From assembly GCF_009709575.1 (NCBI RefSeq), contig NZ_WIXO01000001.1, forward strand, positions 5,582,001 to 5,646,000: 64,000 nt of DNA, read 5' to 3'. A program made the translations under genes and the position numbers. The DNA comes from Streptomyces taklimakanensis (GTDB lineage Bacteria; Actinomycetota; Actinomycetes; Streptomycetales; Streptomycetaceae). The notes beneath the pieces were generated by a model. It was given only the letters and a program-made list of their open reading frames with translations. It was not told the origin of the DNA and did not search any database. How positions within the stretch are numbered: the stretch's first letter is position 1; every line of letters begins with the position of its first letter. Positions 59,695 through 64,000 of the stretch are shown here, piece by piece.

Positions 59695-60663
59695 TCACTC
59701 CCCGCAGAGTTCGGCGAAGCGCCGGGCGGCGACGTTGCCGCCCGACAGGATCACCCCCACCCTGGGCGGCAGGTCGCCGATCCGGCCGGCGAGCAGGGCG
59801 GCGGGAGCGGCGGCGCCACTGGGCTCCACCACGGTCTTCAGACGCTCGAAGAGGAACCGCATCCCGTCGCGCACCTGGTCGTCGGTGACCGTGACGATCT
59901 CGTCCACCAACCGCCGGTTGACGGAGAAGGTCAACTCTCCGGGGATCTCGGCGGCCAGTCCGTCGGCGACGGTGCGCGGCACGGGGACGGAGACCCGCTC
60001 GCCCGCCGCCAGGGAGCGCCTGGTGTCGTCGCCGGCCTCCGGCTCGACACCGATCACCCGGATCCCGGGCAGCAGGCCCTTGGCGGCCGTGGAGCTGCCG
60101 GCGATCAGACCGCCGCCGCCGACCGGGGCCACCAGCGCGTCGAGTTCGCCCACCTCCTCGATCAGCTCCAGCGCGGCGGTGCCCTGCCCGGCGATGATGT
60201 GCGGGTGCTCGTAGGGCGGGACGAGCGTCAGTCCGCGCTCGGCCGCGAGCGCCTCGCCGAGGGCCACCCGGTCGCCGGTGTAACGGTCGTAGGTGACGAC
60301 CTCCGCGCCGTACCCGGCGGTGGCCTCCCGCTTGGAGCGAGGGGTGTCCTCGGGCATCAGCACCACCGCGGTGGTGCCCAACTCCCGTGCCGCCAAGGCC
60401 ACGGCCTGGGCGTGGTTGCCCGAGGAGTACGCCGCCACGCCCCTGGCGAGTTGCTCGGGGGAGAGCCGGGAGATCGTGTTGTAGGCGCCGCGGAACTTGA
60501 ACGCCCCGACGCGCTGGAGGTTCTCGCACTTGAGGTGGACCTCCGCGCCGACGAGGTCGTCCAGGGTGCGCGAGCGCAGCACGGGGGTGCGGTGCGCCAC
60601 TCCCCTGATCCGCTCGGCGGCGTCGCGGACGTCCTCCAGGGAGACCGGGGAAGGGTTCCTCAT
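59695..60663 (-). CDS. Threonine dehydratase / threo-3-hydroxyaspartate ammonia-lyase-like PLP enzyme
   Basis: 322 residues. The PLP lysine is in RVGAFKFRGAYN (about residue 53). SSGNHAQAVALAARELG (asparagine loop) and PVGGGGLIAGSSTA (phosphate-binding glycine loop, about 172-180) are intact. No ACT domain is present, so it is not the allosteric biosynthetic IlvA but the short catabolic, serine racemase or hydroxyaspartate lyase type. It removes ammonia from a hydroxy amino acid. It is divergent from the sigma factor gene with a 222-base gap holding no clear operator. Confidence 0.88.
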   Translation of the reverse strand: MRNPSPVSLEDVRDAAERIRGVAHRTPVLRSRTLDDLVGAEVHLKCENLQRVGAFKFRGAYNTISRLSPEQLARGVAAYSSGNHAQAVALAARELGTTAVVLMPEDTPRSKREATAGYGAEVVTYDRYTGDRVALGEALAAERGLTLVPPYEHPHIIAGQGTAALELIEEVGELDALVAPVGGGGLIAGSSTAAKGLLPGIRVIGVEPEAGDDTRRSLAAGERVSVPVPRTVADGLAAEIPGELTFSVNRRLVDEIVTVTDDQVRDGMRFLFERLKTVVEPSGAAAPAALLAGRIGDLPPRVGVILSGGNVAARRFAELCGE

Positions 60664-60885
60664 CTCTGCGCTCCTCGTGTCATGGTGGCGTACGGGCGAC
60701 CCGCCGTGACCGGGCGCCGCCGTGGGAGCATCGTGCCGGCCGGCACCGGGTGCCCGGCGAATGCCCCCACCTGGCGGAACGAAAATCCCAGAAATTGATG
60801 CGCATACTCCGTCGCGGCCGGGGCAGGCGCGGCATTGTCGGCCCACAGACGATGGCGAGGGGCGGCGAACCAGGGAGGGAAACGC

Positions 60886-61779
60886 ATGACGGCGACGACG
60901 ATCTCGCGTACGAAGGCCGACCGGGGTGCGCAGGAGCCTGCCGAGCGGAACGGCACCGGGCTTCCCCAGGTCGCCACCGAGCTTCCGCAGGTCACCGACC
61001 CGCACAAGATCGCGCCGAAGGACGCGAGGGCGCTGTCCAAGCTCTTCTTCGACCGCCTGGCGGTGCTGGAGGAGGGCACGCCCGAGTACCAGTACGCGCG
61101 CAACACGCTGATCGAGATGAACATGTCGCTGGTGCGATACGCGGCCGGCCGGTTCCGCAACCGCGGCGACGACATGGAGGACATCGTCCAGGTCGGCATG
61201 ATCGGCCTGATCAAGGCCATAGACCGGTTCGAGCTCTCCCGTGAGGTGGAGTTCACCACCTTCGCCGTCCCCTACATCGTGGGCGAGATCAAGCGCTTCT
61301 TCCGCGACACCTCCTGGGCGGTGCACGTTCCGCGCCGGCTCCAGGAGGCCCGCGTCGAACTCGCGCGCGCCACCGAGGAGCTGAGCACCCGGCTCGGCCG
61401 GGCCCCCAAGGTCAGCGAGCTGGCCGCGCTGATGAACCTCTCGGAGGAGGAGGTCATCGAGGCGCGCCTGGCCTCCAACGGCTACCAGTCCGCCTCGCTG
61501 GACGCCGCCGTCGGCGGCAGCGAGGAGGGCGAGACGGCGCTGGCGGACTTCATCGGCGCCGACGACCCGGGCATGGAGCTGGTGGAGAACTTCCACGCCC
61601 TGGCACCGCTCATCGAGGAACTGGGCGAGCGGGACCGCCGGATCATCCACCTGAGGTTCGTCGAGGAGCTCACACAGTCCCAGATCGGCGAGCGGCTCGG
61701 CTGCTCCCAGATGCACGTCTCGCGGTTGCTGTCCCGGGTCCTGGCCAGGCTGCGCGAGGGCATGCTCGCCACGAACTGA
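60886..61779 (+). CDS. SigB/SigF-family RNA polymerase sigma factor
   Basis: 297 residues from ATG 60886, with GGGAGGGAA upstream. Regions: 1.2 NTLIEMNMSLVRYAAGRFRN, 2.2-2.4 DDMEDIVQVGMIGLIKAIDRFE (quoted as IVQVGMIGLIKAIDRFE), 2.4 VEFTTFAVPYIVGEIKRFFR, then region 3 RRLQEARVELARATEELSTR and region 4 LTQSQIGERLGCSQMHVSRL. This is the group 3 stress/sporulation type controlled by anti-sigma factors in Streptomyces. No anti-sigma or anti-anti-sigma gene is adjacent. It ends before a strong terminator. Confidence 0.94.
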   Translation: MTATTISRTKADRGAQEPAERNGTGLPQVATELPQVTDPHKIAPKDARALSKLFFDRLAVLEEGTPEYQYARNTLIEMNMSLVRYAAGRFRNRGDDMEDIVQVGMIGLIKAIDRFELSREVEFTTFAVPYIVGEIKRFFRDTSWAVHVPRRLQEARVELARATEELSTRLGRAPKVSELAALMNLSEEEVIEARLASNGYQSASLDAAVGGSEEGETALADFIGADDPGMELVENFHALAPLIEELGERDRRIIHLRFVEELTQSQIGERLGCSQMHVSRLLSRVLARLREGMLATN

Positions 61780-61794
61780 ACCGACCCCTCGTCC

Positions 61795-61830
61795 GTGAGC
61801 CCCGTCCGGTGCCTTCCGGACGGGGCTCAC
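61795..61830. terminator. Bidirectional terminator between sigma factor and GH95 gene
   Basis: Bases 61795-61809 and 61816-61830 pair over 15 bp with the loop TGCCTT. It separates convergent genes. Confidence 0.8.
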
Positions 61831-61893
61831 GCGTTCCGCGGGCGGCCGCCCGCCTGGAACCGAGGGAGGCGGCCGACCGCCTCGGCCCCGGGC

Positions 61894-64000
61894 CTACCGG
61901 GGCGCCTCGGTGACCGGCACCCTGCCGGTCACGCGGTAGACGTGGCCCGCCTCGGCCGCGAAGACGACGAACTCGCCGTCGGGGCCGCCGTCGGGGTCGC
62001 CGCCGGGGGCGTCGGACACCTCCACGGCCTCCCCGGTCGCGGTGTCGACCAGGGTGTGCGTCCCGGCGAAGACCGGGCTGCGCACGGTCAGTTCCCCCGT
62101 GCGGTCCGGCGCCAGCGTGAACGTGACGGTGCCGTCCTCCTCCCAGGCCGCGTCGACGGTGACACCGCCGCGCGCCCTGAGCCCGGCGACCGATCCCCTC
62201 CGCCACCGCGAGGGCCTGGCGGGCAGCGGGTGGATCACACCGCCGTGGCTCTGCAGCAGCATCTCCGTGACGCCCGCGGTGGCGCCGAAGTTGCCGTCGA
62301 TCTGGAACGGCGGGTGGGTGTCGAAGAGGTTGGGCAGGGTGCTGTGCGCCAGTTGGCGGGCGAGCAGGGCGTGGGCCCGTTCGCCGTCCAGCAGCCTCGC
62401 CCGGAAGTTCACCTTCCAGGCCATGCTCCAGCCGGTGCCCCCGTCGCCGCGGGCGTCCAGCGAGACCTCGGCCGCGCGGGCGTACCGGGGGGTGGTGTGC
62501 GGGGAGATCCGGCGGCCGGGGTGGAGCGCGTAGAGGTGGGAGACGTGTCGGTGGGTGTCGGCCGGGTCGTCCAGATCCGCCTTCCACTCCTGGAGCTGCC
62601 CCCAGGAGCCGATCCGCAGCCCGGGGTCGAGCTCGTCCAGGGCCGCGCGGAGCCGGGCGCGGAACTCCGGGTCGGCGTCCAGTTCCTCCGCGACCTCCAG
62701 GGCGTCGGCGAACAGCTCCCACACGATCTGTTGGGACATGGAGTCCCCGGCGGTGAAGTCGCCGTGCTCGGGCGAGTAGGAGGGGGAGACCACCAGCGTG
62801 TCGTCGCGCGGATCGCGTCGCAGGTTCGCCAGCCAGAGTTCGGCGGCGCCCCGCAGCAGCGGCAGGACGCGGTTGCGCAGGGCCTCGCGGTCGCCGGCGA
62901 AACGGTGCAGGTCGCAGACCTGGGAGGCGAGCCAGCCGGCGGCCACGGGGAACCAGAAGGCCGTCGCCCAGTCGTCGACGCCGGTGTGGCCGAAGGGGTT
63001 GACGCTGTGCTGCACCACCCAGCCGGCGGTGCCGAAGAGGCTCCGGGCACTGTGCTCGCCGGGCTCGACCAGCGACTCGACGAAGGCGGTGAAGGGTTCG
63101 GCGGTCTCGGCCAGATTGGCCGGCCCGGCGGGCCAGTAGTTCATCTGGAGGTTGATGTTGGTGTGGTAGTCGGCGTCCCACGGGGGAGAGGTGGAGTCGT
63201 TCCACAGGCCCTGGAGGTTCGCGGGCAGCGCGCCGTCGCGCGAGGAGGCGATGAGGAGGTAGCGGCCGTACTGGTAGTACAGGGCCTCCAGGGCCCGGGC
63301 GTCGGCGGACTCCCCTCCGTCGTAGGCGGCCAGCAACTCGTCGGTGGGGCGGTCGGGAACGGACTGGCCGATGTCCAGCCGGACGCGGTCGAACAGGGCA
63401 CGGTGGTCGGCGGTGTGCCGGTCGCGCAGCTCTCGGTGGGTGCGGGCCGCGGCGGCCTCGACCGCGGCCCGCACGGCGTCGGCCGGATCGGGGCCGCGGT
63501 AGGACGGGTGGACGGGCGCGTGGTCGGTGCCCGCCGCCAGGACGAACACGGCGCCGTCGGCGCCGACGACCCTCAACCCGCCGTCCTCGTGGACCACCTC
63601 GCCGCCGTCGACGACCACCCGGACCCGTGCCTCGAAGACCATGCCGTTGTCCGCGAGCCTGCCGCGCACCCGCAGCTCGCCGTCCTCGACCGTCACCCGG
63701 TGGTCGTCGCGCGGCGAGGTGTAGCGCAGGGCGAAGGCGACCGAACCCGGCCGGTTTGCGACCAGCCGTCCGACCAGCACCCGGTCGGGCCGGCTGACGA
63801 AGTACTCCCGGACGTGGGTGACTTTGCCGACGGTGTAACGGACTCCGGCGACGGCGTCGGCGATGTCCAGGTGCCGCCGGTACCCGGTGCACCCGGGCGG
63901 GACGGCGCCCGGGGCGTCCCGATCGCCGCGGGCGCCGTCCCGGTCGGCCGTGTCGATGCGGAGCTCCCCGAAGGTCTGGTAGGCGCCGAACCCCGTGCGG
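61894..64000 (-). CDS. GH95 alpha-L-fucosidase (N terminus outside window)
   Basis: The frame is open to the window edge, so the N terminus is missing, and at least 702 residues are present. The visible part opens TGFGAYQTFGELRIDTADRD and includes VREYFVSRPDRVLVGRL, typical of the GH95 N-terminal beta domain. Then follow FDRVRLDIGQSVPDRPTDEL, LYYQYGRYLLIASSRDGALP and LQGLWNDSTSPPWDADYHTN, the (alpha/alpha)6 barrel with active-site motifs. GHTGVDDWATAFWFPVAAGW and DGNFGATAGVTEMLLQSHGG are further conserved parts. GH95 enzymes invert alpha-1,2-fucosyl or galactosyl linkages. A GTG at 63780 is not the true start because conserved residues continue upstream. It converges on the sigma factor gene. 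Confidence 0.92.
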   Translation of the reverse strand, partial: RTGFGAYQTFGELRIDTADRDGARGDRDAPGAVPPGCTGYRRHLDIADAVAGVRYTVGKVTHVREYFVSRPDRVLVGRLVANRPGSVAFALRYTSPRDDHRVTVEDGELRVRGRLADNGMVFEARVRVVVDGGEVVHEDGGLRVVGADGAVFVLAAGTDHAPVHPSYRGPDPADAVRAAVEAAAARTHRELRDRHTADHRALFDRVRLDIGQSVPDRPTDELLAAYDGGESADARALEALYYQYGRYLLIASSRDGALPANLQGLWNDSTSPPWDADYHTNINLQMNYWPAGPANLAETAEPFTAFVESLVEPGEHSARSLFGTAGWVVQHSVNPFGHTGVDDWATAFWFPVAAGWLASQVCDLHRFAGDREALRNRVLPLLRGAAELWLANLRRDPRDDTLVVSPSYSPEHGDFTAGDSMSQQIVWELFADALEVAEELDADPEFRARLRAALDELDPGLRIGSWGQLQEWKADLDDPADTHRHVSHLYALHPGRRISPHTTPRYARAAEVSLDARGDGGTGWSMAWKVNFRARLLDGERAHALLARQLAHSTLPNLFDTHPPFQIDGNFGATAGVTEMLLQSHGGVIHPLPARPSRWRRGSVAGLRARGGVTVDAAWEEDGTVTFTLAPDRTGELTVRSPVFAGTHTLVDTATGEAVEVSDAPGGDPDGGPDGEFVVFAAEAGHVYRVTGRVPVTEAPR

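Noticed and set aside
63501..63780. GTG at 63780 as the true start of the GH95 gene
   Set aside because: Conserved GH95 residues (YQTFGELRI, REYFVSRPDRV) continue in frame to the window edge.

Overview
The window is one stretch of actinobacterial chromosome, almost certainly from Streptomyces or a close relative. The evidence is very high GC with GC-rich third codon positions, frequent GTG and some TTG starts, a conservon operon, a perfect CebR box, a DasR-like site at a chitinase gene, and many small proteins of types typical of Streptomyces. I see no tRNA, rRNA, CRISPR array, insertion sequence or phage. It reads as ordinary chromosome rich in accessory genes, with both end genes cut off (a GH115 tail at the left, a GH95 head missing at the right).

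Layout. 1-12 kb: GH115 tail, DUF2637 protein, GH19 chitinase with a DasR-like operator, small hypothetical genes, DUF1360 protein, a PNK-like kinase, a CYP152-type P450, an SDR, an esterase, a PNK-type HAD phosphatase, DedA and a GH13 alpha-glucosidase. 12-16 kb: TetR regulator divergent from a DrrAB-type ABC exporter with a clear promoter/operator, then a membrane protein with a glycine-rich tail. 16-20 kb: small genes, a TIGR03086 protein, DUF6412 plus YidC, and a general stress protein. 20-28 kb, all on the minus strand: a LysR - cysteine dioxygenase - YeiH exporter set, then a conservon (cvnABCD) followed by an FAD monooxygenase. 28-33 kb: S4 protein, then a cellulose module of GH6 cellulase under a CebR box and GH3 beta-glucosidase with CBM2, separated by four strong hairpins. 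33-46 kb: DUF2267, cupin, RluA-like pseudouridine synthase, HAD phosphatase, polyprenyl synthase, acetoacetate decarboxylase-like protein, CtaG/DUF2243, PP2C phosphatase, SDR, GNAT, GT2 and a pentapeptide repeat protein.

46.3-48.5 kb is the most unusual part. Two short broken frames on the minus strand carry the N-terminal signatures of the small subunit (CDGD motif) and large subunit (PITR ... STSSI.RG) of an actinobacterial group 1h [NiFe]-hydrogenase. They are followed by an intact 340-residue gene. I read this as an eroded high-affinity hydrogenase operon in which both catalytic subunits are destroyed and one accessory gene survives.

48.6-64 kb: SRPBCC protein, a TetR/MFS exporter pair with a likely leaderless TetR transcript, a divergent DeoR/MFS pair, small proteins, a 2'-5' RNA ligase-like protein with a CBS protein, CorA, a stand-alone DUF3662 protein, MmcQ, a threonine dehydratase-like lyase, a SigB/SigF-family sigma factor and the GH95 alpha-L-fucosidase. 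Overall the window combines secreted polysaccharide degradation controlled by sugar-responsive repressors, efflux systems with their own repressors, and one decayed energy-scavenging locus.
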